From NCBI GenBank assembly GCA_964551015.1, contig CAZKBP010000017.1, positions 56,036 to 120,035 of the forward strand: DNA of 64,000 bases, read 5' to 3'. Shown here in pieces: positions 57,142-64,000 of the stretch (the first letter of the stretch is position 1; every line of letters starts with the position of its first letter). Below the pieces are notes generated by a model, which made no database searches, was not told the origin of the DNA, and saw only the letters and a program-made list of their open reading frames with translations. Origin of the DNA: CAZKBP01 sp964551015 (GTDB lineage Bacteria; Bacteroidota; Bacteroidia; Cytophagales; Microscillaceae). Position numbers and translations under genes: made by a program.

Positions 57142-57945
57142 ATGAGACCCATCTATCTGATCAACTTTGCACAAAATCGTGAGGATGCATCTGGTCTTAC
57201 AGATACGATCAGAAGCAAAAAAGAGTTTACCACGAGTGTGCCCACCCGCAAACGGAAAGATTTTCCGTGGAGTACAGAAATTGCATTAATTTCCTTTGAT
57301 AAAGTGATTGGGTATCTGGGTTTGGTAACTAACAAAGGTGGCATCACAACGGATCACTTCAGGCTGAAGTTTACCGATATCGTCGATTTAAAAGAGATTG
57401 CCTGGCTAGAAAATTTAGCCGAGGAACTCAGCTTCTTGACAGAGTTCGAAGTGGATAAAAATAATATTTCTGGGTTTGTGGTGGAGTCTGAAAATACTCA
57501 AAGTCTCATCAATCATTTAAATCAGTTTTCAGAGAAGATTGATATTCAAGCGGAGTTCGTGAAGCTAAAAAAATTACTGGAAAATAGCTTGGTTGAAGGC
57601 CAAGATCCGCAGTATATCATTCCTCAACAGCAAGACACGATGTACATTGCCTTGAGGGTCGCTGGGTTTGATAATCGGTCCTTGGAAGCGATAGAGATGA
57701 AAACTTGGAAGAAGAAAGATTATCCTCAGGAGAATCTACCTCGCCTTGCTAGAAAACTGAGGAATGTAGAGCTAACTGAAGACCAGATGATCAGCCACGA
57801 TGCTTTTGCCTTTGGAGATTTTAAGCGTGTACGACGAGATACAGTAGGGATGACTATTTTTGAAAGCAAAGACAAAATACTCACGGTGATAAACTCTAAC
57901 CGAACCCCAATAGAACATACACTGGGGGTGGATATGGTATATTAA
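57142..57945 (+). CDS. Uncharacterised protein next to defence genes
   Basis: 267 residues from ATG 57142 (GTG 57124 is in frame). No signal peptide, membrane segment or family motif that I recognise. The N-terminal half ('YLINFAQNREDASGLTDTIRSKKEFTTSVPTRKRKDFPWSTEIALISFDKVIGYLG') and the C-terminal half ('YIALRVAGFDNRSLEAIEMKTWKKKDYPQENLPRLARKLRNV', 'RDTVGMTIFESKDKILTVINSNRTPIEHTLGVDMVY') look like compact cytosolic domains. It is divergent from the STAND gene. The coding sequence is intact while restriction and kinase genes between them are decayed, so it may be a retained accessory gene. Confidence 0.6.
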   Translation: MRPIYLINFAQNREDASGLTDTIRSKKEFTTSVPTRKRKDFPWSTEIALISFDKVIGYLGLVTNKGGITTDHFRLKFTDIVDLKEIAWLENLAEELSFLTEFEVDKNNISGFVVESENTQSLINHLNQFSEKIDIQAEFVKLKKLLENSLVEGQDPQYIIPQQQDTMYIALRVAGFDNRSLEAIEMKTWKKKDYPQENLPRLARKLRNVELTEDQMISHDAFAFGDFKRVRRDTVGMTIFESKDKILTVINSNRTPIEHTLGVDMVY

Positions 57946-57992
57946 AGTACCTTCAGTTCTTTAGACCAAAATTGGCGGTTTGTTAATTGAAA

Positions 57993-58113
57993 TTAAGCAC
58001 TCATATTATATTGAATAATCGGTTTGACTCTTCCGGTTCCCTGACATTTACGATGATGATAGCGATCCAGCCACTGGGCAATGCCTCTATACAATTCTAT
58101 GTCATCACGAGCA
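57993..58113 (-). pseudogene. Transposase C-terminal remnant (IS3-like)
   Basis: The minus strand reads 'ARDDIELYRGIAQWLDRYHHRKCQGTGRVKPIIQYNMSA' and stop. It has the 'ELY.GI..WL..YH..R' signature of the C-terminal end of IS3-family OrfB-type integrases. The rest of the transposase is missing; the gene to the right begins immediately. Confidence 0.55.
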
Positions 58114-58117
58114 GGGA

Positions 58118-58573
58118 CTAGCCTGAGCGGTTTTCCCAGAGATAATGATTAAAGGCCGAATCCGGCACAAAGCCAGCCCGGGGGTAGAGCGCATTCCCTG
58201 CTTGATTGTCCTTGCCCGTTTTGAGGATGAGACCCTGAGCCTGAGTCGCCCGGCAGAGCTTCTTGGCCTCCTCTATGAGCTTTCGCCCGATTCCCTGATT
58301 ACGATAAGCTTCTGCTACGTAAAGATCATTGAGGAGCCAGAGCCTCTTCATTTGGGTAGAGCTAAATAAGGGATAGAGCTGTGCAAAACCAAGAAGGGTC
58401 TGGTCATCCTGTACGGCTCCCAATATTTCCGATTCTTGCCGGGTGATCCTTTCGCGCAGAAAGCTACGACCTGCCTCTGGGTCAGAATCTTTTTTATAAA
58501 AAACCCGATAAGCATCAAAGAGGAGCAATAAGCCCTCCAGGTCATTCAAGTGTACTTTTCTGATAGATACCAT
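58118..58573 (-). CDS. GNAT-family N-acetyltransferase
   Basis: ATG 58573 ('MVSIRKVHLNDLEGLLLLFDAYRVFYKK') is preferred over ATG 58609; 151 residues. GNAT motifs: 'FAQLYPLFSSTQMKRLWLLNDLYVAEAYRNQGIGRKLIEEAKKLC' (acetyl-CoA loop Q/R-x-x-G-x-G/A) and 'ILKTGKDNQAGNALYPRAGFV'. Substrate unknown. Downstream of and parallel to the SnoaL/DUF3237 pair but separated by 110 bp. Confidence 0.85.
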   Translation of the reverse strand: MVSIRKVHLNDLEGLLLLFDAYRVFYKKDSDPEAGRSFLRERITRQESEILGAVQDDQTLLGFAQLYPLFSSTQMKRLWLLNDLYVAEAYRNQGIGRKLIEEAKKLCRATQAQGLILKTGKDNQAGNALYPRAGFVPDSAFNHYLWENRSG

Positions 58574-58683
58574 CCTGAGGTAAAATATGGAGAGGTGAAA
58601 TGATCGCAAAATTGGATAAGAGGATGCAAATGAAGGCAGAACTTTACAGAAAAATTCTGCCTTATTTGCCAGAAGGCCGGGCC

Positions 58684-59130
58684 CTATGCCTGGCTGGTAT
58701 CCAGACTACTGAGCGCAGCTTTGAGCTGTATCGAGTCGATGAAGGTATCTTTACGGATTACCAGCCCCCGCTCATCCACATCTACCACGTCCAGGGCATC
58801 AAACTGGATTGGGTGCTTGCCTCCCTGCTTTCCGGGGAGCGAAGCGGTCACAGACCAATCCAGTACCCAACCCGAGGGGGTAAATAAAGTGCGATGAATC
58901 TTGAAGCCAAGCTGTGGCCAGGTGCGGAAAAACTCAGCAAAAGCCGCTGAGATGGCCTCCCGCCCCCGCACTGGCTCTCGTCCGGCTCTTAGCCAGAAAG
59001 TGCCCTGCTCGGCGTGGAGGTTTACAATTTGCTCAGGCTGCTTATTGGAAAAAGTCTCCACGTATTGCTGATAAACTTCCTGAATCTGTTGGGTATCCAG
59101 ACCCGGCCTGGAGGTGTGAGAAGTGTTCAT
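58684..59130 (-). CDS. SnoaL/NTF2-like protein
   Basis: 148 residues of the NTF2-like cone fold ('IQEVYQQYVETFSNKQPEQIVNLHAEQGTFWLRAGREPVRGREAISAAFAEFFRTWPQL', 'DALDVVDVDERGLVIRKDTFID'). Members are small ligand-binding enzymes, such as polyketide cyclases or ketosteroid isomerases, or have unknown activity. It begins 24 bp after the end of the DUF3237 gene (59155), so the two are one operon, probably controlled by the divergent TetR gene. Confidence 0.8.
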   Translation of the reverse strand: MNTSHTSRPGLDTQQIQEVYQQYVETFSNKQPEQIVNLHAEQGTFWLRAGREPVRGREAISAAFAEFFRTWPQLGFKIHRTLFTPSGWVLDWSVTASLPGKQGGKHPIQFDALDVVDVDERGLVIRKDTFIDSIQLKAALSSLDTSQA

Positions 59131-59154
59131 ATTTGAATAGTAATTAGGATTTGA

Positions 59155-59664
59155 TTATTGAAGCATATAGATGCGATAATGGACACGGGACAGGGAAATC
59201 TCGTTGATAGCCAGTGCTACCACTGCGTTCAACCAGACATATGGTTCGGCTCCCGTCTCAAAGAGAGGAGCACTGCGGGCAAAGACCTGATCCTGAGTCA
59301 GGAGCTTTCCCTCGTAAAACTGCTTACTGGCCTCCGGGGTGAGTCTGACCCGGCCTGTGTTTGTCATATGGATGTGTGCGCCGTCTTCGGTGCGGATGGT
59401 AACACGCACATCCAGCCGGGCCACCAGGTCAGAGCCAATCAGCACCCAATCGCCCCCTCCGGGTAAAACCTCGCCCCGAAGCTGAGGCCCCTGTACTTTC
59501 CCACCCTGAACAATGAAGGTCATCCGGCGTCCGTGGGGCGTAGGAAAGATTTGTGCCTGCCCGAAATCAATGGCCAGATCGCATAAATGCGCTACCTCCA
59601 AATGATCCCTCAGAGGAATATCCAGTAGAGGAGGCCTAATATTCTTTGAAATACTCTCTTGCAT
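59155..59664 (-). CDS. DUF3237 family protein
   Basis: 169 residues matching DUF3237: 'LEVAHLCDLAIDFGQAQIFPTPHGRRMTFIVQGGKVQGPQLRGEVLPGGGDWVLIGSDLVARLDVRVTIRTEDGAHIHMTNTGRV', cited in parts ('GGKVQGP.LRGEVLPGGGDW', 'LDVR..I.T.DGA.I...N.GR'). The family is a small beta-barrel of unknown biochemistry, frequent beside TetR regulators. Divergent from the TetR gene at 59911 with two operator-like palindromes in the 246-bp gap. Confidence 0.8.
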   Translation of the reverse strand: MQESISKNIRPPLLDIPLRDHLEVAHLCDLAIDFGQAQIFPTPHGRRMTFIVQGGKVQGPQLRGEVLPGGGDWVLIGSDLVARLDVRVTIRTEDGAHIHMTNTGRVRLTPEASKQFYEGKLLTQDQVFARSAPLFETGAEPYVWLNAVVALAINEISLSRVHYRIYMLQ

Positions 59665-59717
59665 GATTTTTTTGATTTAAAATGATCATTACCCGGTACC
59701 AGGGACTTATAATAAAA

Positions 59718-59730
59718 CGAACGATCGTGC
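59718..59730. promoter_or_regulatory. TetR operator-like palindrome, DUF3237-proximal
   Basis: CGAACGATCGTGC, centred on the perfect palindrome ACGATCGT (59721-59728), 54 bp upstream of the DUF3237 start. It shares CGAACGATCGT with the second site in opposite orientation. Confidence 0.65.
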
Positions 59731-59798
59731 TATTTTGTGCAAGATAGGCATTCTGCCTGATTTTCCAAAAGTGATTGCCAAATTTTTTAAATAAAATA

Positions 59799-59812
59799 AA
59801 ACGATCGTTCGC
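59799..59812. promoter_or_regulatory. TetR operator-like palindrome, TetR-proximal
   Basis: AAACGATCGTTCGC, centred on ACGATCGT (59801-59808); read on the other strand it contains CGAACGATCGT, as at the first site. It lies 99 bp upstream of the TetR start codon. Confidence 0.65.
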
Positions 59813-59910
59813 TTTTATTCAGAAGGCATATTTCGTAATTTAGAGATACAAAGAAATGCCATCAGGGGAGAAAGCAGTCTGGAGTTTGGGGTAATTAAAA
59901 ACGAAACCGA

Positions 59911-60498
59911 ATGAAAAAAGGAGAAAATACCAAAAACCTGATTGTTGACCAGGCACTGAGTGAGGCTTTGGTCAAAGGGCTGGAAGCCGTCTCGATCGGG
60001 AGCCTTGCTAAGCAGGTAGGGCTCTCGAAGAGCGGGCTGTTTGCTCACTTCCAATCCAAAGAGGTGCTACAATTGGCGGTAGTAGAAGAAGCCATCAGTC
60101 GCTTTGAGGAGATCGTGGTCAGACCCGGTTTGAAGAAAAGCCCCGGGCTATCCCGTTTGAAGCATTTATTTGAGCGCCATCTGAAGTGGGTCTCGGGTGA
60201 ACTGCATCCGGGTGGATGCCCTTTCGTGGGTTTAATTCAAGAATATGATCGCCGGGAGGGAGCCATCCGCGACCTGTTGGCCGCTTCCGAGCAGAAATGG
60301 CGGTTGCTATTGAGGCAATGCATCAGCGAAGCGCAAGCAGCAGGAGAGATTCCTGCGGACGTGGAGCCGGATCAACTGGTTTTTGAGCTGGTGGGGGCAG
60401 TGCTGGCCTATCAGGTAGCTACCCACCTGCTGGGGGATCAGCAGGCATACCAACAATCCCTCAGCACCTTTGGCCGTATAACCGGGAAGGCTCCCTGA
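59911..60498 (+). CDS. TetR-family transcriptional regulator
   Basis: 195 residues. N-terminal HTH 'AVSIGSLAKQVGLSKSGLFAHFQSKEVLQLAVVEEA', C-terminal TetR_C-like domain with 'HPGGCPFVGLIQEYDRREGAIRDLL' as in the AcrR/YhgD-like group. Divergent from the DUF3237-SnoaL operon; two inverted operator copies in the gap suggest repression of both directions. It ends convergently with the MarR-GNAT gene. Confidence 0.85.
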   Translation: MKKGENTKNLIVDQALSEALVKGLEAVSIGSLAKQVGLSKSGLFAHFQSKEVLQLAVVEEAISRFEEIVVRPGLKKSPGLSRLKHLFERHLKWVSGELHPGGCPFVGLIQEYDRREGAIRDLLAASEQKWRLLLRQCISEAQAAGEIPADVEPDQLVFELVGAVLAYQVATHLLGDQQAYQQSLSTFGRITGKAP

Positions 60499-60508
60499 CC
60501 CGGGAGCC
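60489..60508. terminator. Hairpin between convergent genes
   Basis: GGCTCCC / GGGAGCC with a 6-nt loop, overlapping the stop of the TetR gene and 15 bp from the end of the convergent gene. There is no strong T run on either strand. Confidence 0.45.
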
Positions 60509-60522
60509 CTGAGAGGTGTCTT

Positions 60523-61485
60523 TTATAGATACAAAGCCATTTGAATATTACAACGGGCATAGGGCGAAGGATAACCCGTTATTTTACAAAAGCCTAATTT
60601 TTCATAAAGGGCGATGGCTGGCCCGAGGATCGTATTGCTCTCGAGGTAGATGCTTTTTGCCCCCATTGCCCGGGCCTTCCCGATGCTTGCCTGCCCGAGT
60701 AGCCAACCGATTCCTTTTCCCTGCGCCTCAGGCGCTACGGCCATTTTAGCCAATTCAAAATCAAAATCAGGATGGTTCATCTTGATCAGTGCTGCGGTGC
60801 CTACTGGCTCCTTTTCATAGAGCGCAATCAGAATATGGCCTCCACGGTCTAAGATATATTCTTTGGGATGATCCAGCGAATGGTGGTCGGTTTCTTCCAT
60901 CTCAAAGTATTTACGAATCCAGGCTTCATTGAGCTGCTTAAAGGCGGTGGCGTAGCTTGTCTGAAAGGCAACAATTTGTACGGCCTGGCTCTCCCGCTTC
61001 TTTTTCTGCTCCCGGATGCGTGAGATGAGCGATTGCTGGTGGAGCAGATATTCAAATTCGTCCAATGCCTTCCATAGATTATTTTGAGTCTGGTTCATCA
61101 AATGTTCTACGGCCTGGGTAACATCCTGATACTGTGGTTGGATGTCGTGGAGGATTTTTCTGCCTTTTTCGGTCAGGCGGATCAGATTTCTCCTCCGGTC
61201 GTTTGGGTCTTTTTTTTCTTCCACGATTCCGCTTTTGATCATTTCCTGTACGATTTTACTTACCGAAGGATGCGAGTGGTAAATCTCCCCGGCAATGTCG
61301 GTGATGGATTTTTCGGCGTTCGGTGATAATACATAGAACACAGGAAACCATTTCGATTTGAGTGCTATCCCGTAGAGACTGTACGTTTCCTGGGAGTCCT
61401 CCATCAGTCGCTCTCCCAGTAATCTGAGGCGACTGCTAATGGCCATAGGGCCAGTTTTGTTGAAAAAGTCTGTTTGCATAATCAT
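60523..61485 (-). CDS. MarR-type HTH / GNAT acetyltransferase fusion
   Basis: 320 residues. Residues ~1-150 are a MarR winged helix ('SITDIAGEIYHSHPSVSKIVQEMIKSGIVEEKKDPNDRRRNLIRLTEKG'). Residues ~165-320 are a GNAT domain ('AALIKMNHPDFDFELAKMAVAPEAQGKGIGWLLGQASIGKARAMGAKSIYLESNTILGPAIALYEKLGF'). This bifunctional architecture is known as a helix-turn-helix/GNAT protein in many bacteria. A strong palindrome sits immediately upstream of the annotated start (61486-61505), so the protein probably represses its own gene. ATG 61479 and ATG 61446 are later alternative starts. Confidence 0.85.
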   Translation of the reverse strand: MIMQTDFFNKTGPMAISSRLRLLGERLMEDSQETYSLYGIALKSKWFPVFYVLSPNAEKSITDIAGEIYHSHPSVSKIVQEMIKSGIVEEKKDPNDRRRNLIRLTEKGRKILHDIQPQYQDVTQAVEHLMNQTQNNLWKALDEFEYLLHQQSLISRIREQKKKRESQAVQIVAFQTSYATAFKQLNEAWIRKYFEMEETDHHSLDHPKEYILDRGGHILIALYEKEPVGTAALIKMNHPDFDFELAKMAVAPEAQGKGIGWLLGQASIGKARAMGAKSIYLESNTILGPAIALYEKLGFCKITGYPSPYARCNIQMALYL

Positions 61486-61505
61486 TTACGTAACTAGTTA
61501 CATAA
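61486..61505. promoter_or_regulatory. MarR-type operator upstream of the MarR-GNAT gene
   Basis: TTACGTAACTAGTTACATAA contains the perfect 12-bp palindrome GTAACTAGTTAC (61490-61501) with near-symmetric TTAC/ATAA arms. It directly abuts the start codon, typical of an autorepressor site. Confidence 0.65.
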
Positions 61506-61738
61506 ATTTAAGAAATCTATTCCTGTCTTCCTATTTTTTGCAGAAAAAATTAGGCAGCAGGCTTAGAGAGTGGGTTGGCGCTCTGATCGTAAAGGGTGTT
61601 GATCTCGCCAGTTCCCTTTGGGGCAAGGCTTTGCCTGATCTGGCCGACCGTTTTGTCGGCCTCGATGGTGGTGGTGTGGTTGAGTATGGGTACAAAGAAA
61701 ATGATGATTTGGTAAAAAAGGGAAATGGTGAGTGGCGT

Positions 61739-62029
61739 TTAGATAAGCACTGCCTCCCACTCTCTGACCAGTGCGTCTCTTTGGCTTTGGAGCTTCTGGG
61801 CTGACTGATCGTAGCGGGTCTTTTCTTCTTCTGTGGGCTCGCCCAGAAAAGAAAAGTGCTGATGATGGTGGCGCAGGACAACGCCGTGCTTGCAATGAAT
61901 CTCGAGGTACAAGCTTAGGTCGCGAATGGCTCCGCCCTGGCGGTAGCTGCTCTCGCGCATCACGCCCGAGATGGCGACGATGTCTGTCAAATGCAGGTTA
62001 TGACCGGTGAAGATTTGAGTAGTTTTCAT
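61739..62029 (-). CDS. Small uncharacterised protein of mobile-element type
   Basis: 96 residues ('MKTTQIFTGHNLHLTDIVAISGVMRESSY', 'YLEIHCKHGVVLRHHHQHF'); His-rich middle, no known family that I recognise. Its ATG overlaps the stop of the next upstream gene (ATGA), which indicates translational coupling. Lower codons overlap frames on the + strand that I consider shadows. Confidence 0.55.
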   Translation of the reverse strand: MKTTQIFTGHNLHLTDIVAISGVMRESSYRQGGAIRDLSLYLEIHCKHGVVLRHHHQHFSFLGEPTEEEKTRYDQSAQKLQSQRDALVREWEAVLI

Positions 62030-62283
62030 GCTTTTGAGGATTTGGGTTTGAGTTTAAGTGTATTTCTGGATTTGGGAATGCGGTTTTTGGCCCGGTACTT
62101 CCGGCGGAGCTTTTGGATGCTCCTTAGGGAACGGGCGATGTCTGCCTCTAAGCTCCCACTGTGGATCAGGCCTTTGGTGATCTGATCGCTTAGGTAATTT
62201 TTGCCCAGGGGCAGGGGCTTTCGGTTTTGGTGGCTGTAAAGCACGGGTACGGTTTTGAGGACGTGGCCTTTGATGGTAGTCAT
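62026..62283 (-). CDS. Small basic uncharacterised protein
   Basis: 85 residues from ATG 62283 (ATG 62325 is in frame). Strongly basic C terminus ('SIQKLRRKYRAKNRIPKSRNTLKLKPKSSK'), suggestive of nucleic-acid contact. Coupled to the next gene by a 4-bp ATGA overlap. No family recognised. Confidence 0.5.
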   Translation of the reverse strand: MTTIKGHVLKTVPVLYSHQNRKPLPLGKNYLSDQITKGLIHSGSLEADIARSLRSIQKLRRKYRAKNRIPKSRNTLKLKPKSSKA

Positions 62284-62352
62284 AGTTATTTGGGTTATGG
62301 GTTGTGAGTTTGTGTAATCGTTCATGTTTCTTCTTGAAATTTTTGGCTTCTC

Positions 62353-62613
62353 CTAGCCTTCGGGTATTTGATCTATAAAGGTCTGGATGCGAAGGCGCAG
62401 GGCACGGCGTTTCTGGTCGGTGGTGTCGTCGGGGACGGCTGCCACGGATTGGGCCTGGCTGATGTGGATCAGTTCGTGGGCGGTGGTGAGCAAGTAGGTA
62501 TTGGGCATTAGGCCTGCCAGCAGATCACGAACCTGGACGGTTCGTCCGTCTTTGAGGCTGACCAGCAATGGCTCAATGGGGCGGAGGCCTTCGGGGTTTC
62601 TTTGGTATATCAT
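62353..62613 (-). CDS. Small uncharacterised protein of mobile-element type
   Basis: 86 residues ('MIYQRNPEGLRPIEPLLVSLKDGRTVQVRDLLAGLMPNTYLLTTAHELIHISQ'). The 'TTAHELIHISQ' text resembles a zinc-peptidase HExxH only in part (HELIH is a perfect HExxH), but the protein is too short for a peptidase. Same strand and spacing as its neighbours. Confidence 0.5.
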   Translation of the reverse strand: MIYQRNPEGLRPIEPLLVSLKDGRTVQVRDLLAGLMPNTYLLTTAHELIHISQAQSVAAVPDDTTDQKRRALRLRIQTFIDQIPEG

Positions 62614-62965
62614 TGGTTGTGGGTTATGGGTTGCGAGTTGTGGGTTCTGGATTAGGAATTGGGTGATAAAAGCAACTTAAATGCTTCTTTATTTTTTGTG
62701 GCTTGATCCAAAAGAGGTTTGGGTTCTTCTTAGATTTTGTGTAGAACAGTCCTTAATTTTTGGCATTGCCCCAAAAGGGTTTGACTGTTCCTAAGGTTTG
62801 GCTTGAAACAGCCCTTACTTTTTTGGCATTGCCCCAAAAAAGTAACAAAAAAACGCTAGTCAAAATCATGCTCCCTACCTGCAAGGCCTACGCGCCCCTC
62901 GCGATTTTGACAGGCTTGCCCGCTTTTCGGATTTTTTTTCTGGATTTGGTTTTAGAAACTGCAAT
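62614..62965. other. Intergenic region carrying copy 1 of the dispersed repeat
   Basis: 350 bp, mostly occupied by the repeat described at 62704-62950. No gene recognised. Confidence 0.5.
62704..62950. repeat. Dispersed palindromic repeat, copy 1
   Basis: Shares with 63541-63727 the stretches AGATTTTGTGTAGAACAG, TTGGCATTGCCCCAAAA (twice here) and AAAAAACGCTAGTCAAAA followed by TCATGCTCCC, ending in GGCTTGCCCGCTTTTC. TTTTGG/CCAAAA arms make hairpins. Copy 1 has an extra ~60 bp with a second TTGGCATTGCCCC unit. Confidence 0.8.
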
Positions 62966-63472
62966 CTAGATTTGGATCGTCAGCTCAAAATCTTGGTGTT
63001 GATCTAAGGGCGCAAGGTAGCGCTCTTTGAAGCTCTGGTAGACTTCCAAGGCTTGGCGGACGGGGTATAGCTCCAAGCAAATGGCCAAGGCAAGCTGGGC
63101 GGGGCCACTGCCGGAGTAGCCCCAGCTAAATCCATCGGGTGAGTGGTTGTGGATTTGCTGGCTGAGCTTGGGGTCTAGCCACTGGCCGTCGAGGGAGACG
63201 CTCGTGTGGCCGCTCTCTAAGATTTGACCCCGGAGGTGGATAGTGCGGTCTGGGGTGGCTGGTGGCTCGGTGGGTGCTATGATTTGGATTTGGAGGTTGG
63301 CCTCTCCGCTGAGGATCTCGAGGCCGCCTTTGATAAAGCCCTGAGTGGCTTCTAAGAGTAGCTCGGTGGTGTTGCTTGCCAGAGCTTGGAGCAAGACCTT
63401 GGGTGCTGTTTTGAACTCGATGGAGGCGATGGTTTTGCCTGTTTGGTTTTGAATTTGGATGAATGGGTACAT
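62966..63472 (-). CDS. DUF6166-like protein of mobile elements
   Basis: ATG 63472 ('MYPFIQIQNQTGKTIASIEFKTAPKVLLQALASN') is preferred over ATG 63547; 168 residues. The C-terminal half has 'SPDGFSWGYSGSGPAQLALAICLELYPVRQALEVYQSFKERYLAPL', cited in parts: 'GFSWGYSGSGPAQLALAI' is the hallmark of the DUF6166-type family found on phages, plasmids and integrative elements. Function unknown. Same strand as the small genes downstream, with a repeat copy on either side. Confidence 0.7.
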   Translation of the reverse strand: MYPFIQIQNQTGKTIASIEFKTAPKVLLQALASNTTELLLEATQGFIKGGLEILSGEANLQIQIIAPTEPPATPDRTIHLRGQILESGHTSVSLDGQWLDPKLSQQIHNHSPDGFSWGYSGSGPAQLALAICLELYPVRQALEVYQSFKERYLAPLDQHQDFELTIQI

Positions 63473-63917
63473 AGGTGTTGTGGGTTTATTTTTAAATATT
63501 TGAATTGGTGTTGGGTAAAGCAATTTAGTTTTTTGATGTTGATTCAAAAGAGGTTTGGATGCTTCTTAGATTTTGTGTAGAACAGCCATCTTACTTTTTT
63601 GGCATTGCCCCAAAAATTAACAAAAAAACGCTAGTCAAAATCATGCTCCCGCCCGCTAGGCCCGCGCACCCCCCGCGATTGGTTCGGGCTTGCCCGCTTT
63701 TCAGATTTCCTTTTTTCTAATTTGGATTTTCTGTGTCTGATTTCCTTACTGAGAAATCAGGATATTTTCTAGCGGGACTTTTTTCTAATCCAGAAACTTT
63801 CTGCTTGCTTAGTAATGACGCTTGGAGCAGGGAATTTTCTGAATCAGGAAAAATCCATCCCGACCCCTCCTCGAAAAATAAGGAGGGGAGTTTCTTTTCC
63901 AGATCAGGTTTTTAGCC
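63473..63917. other. Non-coding region carrying copy 2 of the repeat
   Basis: 445 bp between the DUF6166-like gene and the gene cut by the window edge. Holds the repeat at 63541-63727 and CCTCCTCGAAAAATAAGGAGG, a hairpin of stem CCTCC/GGAGG near 63866-63886. No gene recognised. Confidence 0.5.
63541..63727. repeat. Dispersed palindromic repeat, copy 2
   Basis: Matches copy 1 over most of its length (AGAACAGCC, TTGGCATTGCCCCAAAA, AACGCTAGTCAAAATCATGC, GGGCTTGCCCGCTTTTCAG). The GC-rich middle differs in sequence but keeps the same length and composition. Confidence 0.8.
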
Positions 63918-64000
63918 TCAGTGATACGGCTCCCAAGTGGTGCGAGGGTAGCCCGGGTACTGGCCTTGGGCGATGGTACGACGATACTCATCTAGCAAGA
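63918..64000 (-). CDS. 3' end of a gene truncated by the window edge
   Basis: On the minus strand the last 27 codons read 'LLDEYRRTIAQGQYPGYPRTTWEPYH' and TGA. The sequence has protein-like composition and no stop to the edge. Family not recognisable from this stretch. Confidence 0.45.
   Translation of the reverse strand, partial: LLDEYRRTIAQGQYPGYPRTTWEPYH

Noticed and set aside
61531..61895. Overlapping minus-strand ORFs rich in Ser/Pro/Arg between the MarR-GNAT gene and the small operon
   Set aside because: They are shadows in alternative frames of the small protein at 61739-62029 and adjacent non-coding DNA.
63855..63864. CCATCCCGAC, a 10-bp match to the tRNA-Pro att sequence, as a third att site
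   Set aside because: The match is short and lies in a local hairpin region; a third att copy would need the full 17 bp. A copy may lie to the right of the window.
1..64000. CRISPR arrays or rRNA genes
   Set aside because: No regularly spaced short repeats and no rRNA-like segments were seen on either strand.

Overview
This window looks like a chromosomal segment of a member of the Bacteroidota, probably order Cytophagales or Saprospirales. Seven large secreted-protein loci (one cut by the window edge, one interrupted by a stop) end in, or carry, a type IX secretion (T9SS) type A sorting domain of the form 'YPNPS...G.Y.L.I....g....kkiikr'. The tRNA promoter fits the Bacteroidota -33/-7 consensus (TTTG, TAnnTTTG), the integrase is of the Bacteroidota type, and GAF/NtrC-type and HWE/LytS-like two-component genes are present. 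The species cannot be named from the sequence.

Region 1 (1-10779, + strand) holds four T9SS surface proteins that share a repeated ~110-residue domain ending in 'PY.LFGD..GdY...G.Y.L...PY'. The third is broken by one in-frame TAA. Region 2 begins with an intact tRNA-Pro(GGG) at 10905-10978. From 29640 down to 11244 follows a minus-strand array of six genes. Three are large mosaic adhesin-like T9SS proteins that share kilobase blocks of near-identical DNA, one is a WD40/TolB-like T9SS protein, and two are DUF3857/transglutaminase-like proteins, of which one keeps the Cys-His-Asp triad and the other seems to have lost it. A 17-bp copy of the tRNA-Pro 3' end recurs at 30200-30216, next to a tyrosine recombinase at 30.9 kb, which marks this tRNA as an integration hotspot.

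Region 3 (30.2-64 kb) is accessory DNA. It contains the integrase and a freestanding integrase-arm-like protein, an McrB/McrC restriction pair, and a short cysteine-rich secreted protein. After these come cassette-like genes (RidA; SDR plus its TetR regulator with matched operators) and a TPR histidine kinase with a sigma-54 response regulator. An AraC regulator then precedes an alpha/beta hydrolase, haloacid dehalogenase-type HAD, amidase and monooxygenase cluster. A defence-like block follows: a caspase-FGE fusion, a 1243-residue STAND NTPase with a nuclease-like N terminus, remnants of HsdR and of a histidine kinase, and an unknown gene. Next is a TetR-controlled DUF3237/SnoaL pair, then a MarR-GNAT fusion. 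The window ends with small mobile-element-type genes (including a DUF6166-like protein) punctuated by a dispersed palindromic repeat, and a gene cut by the right edge.

The points that most merit follow-up are the nested tRNA-Pro attachment structure, the caspase-FGE/STAND pair (with a possible hypervariable C terminus and a hairpin after the stop codon), the free integrase-arm protein, and the TetR operator pairs that can be read directly from the DNA.
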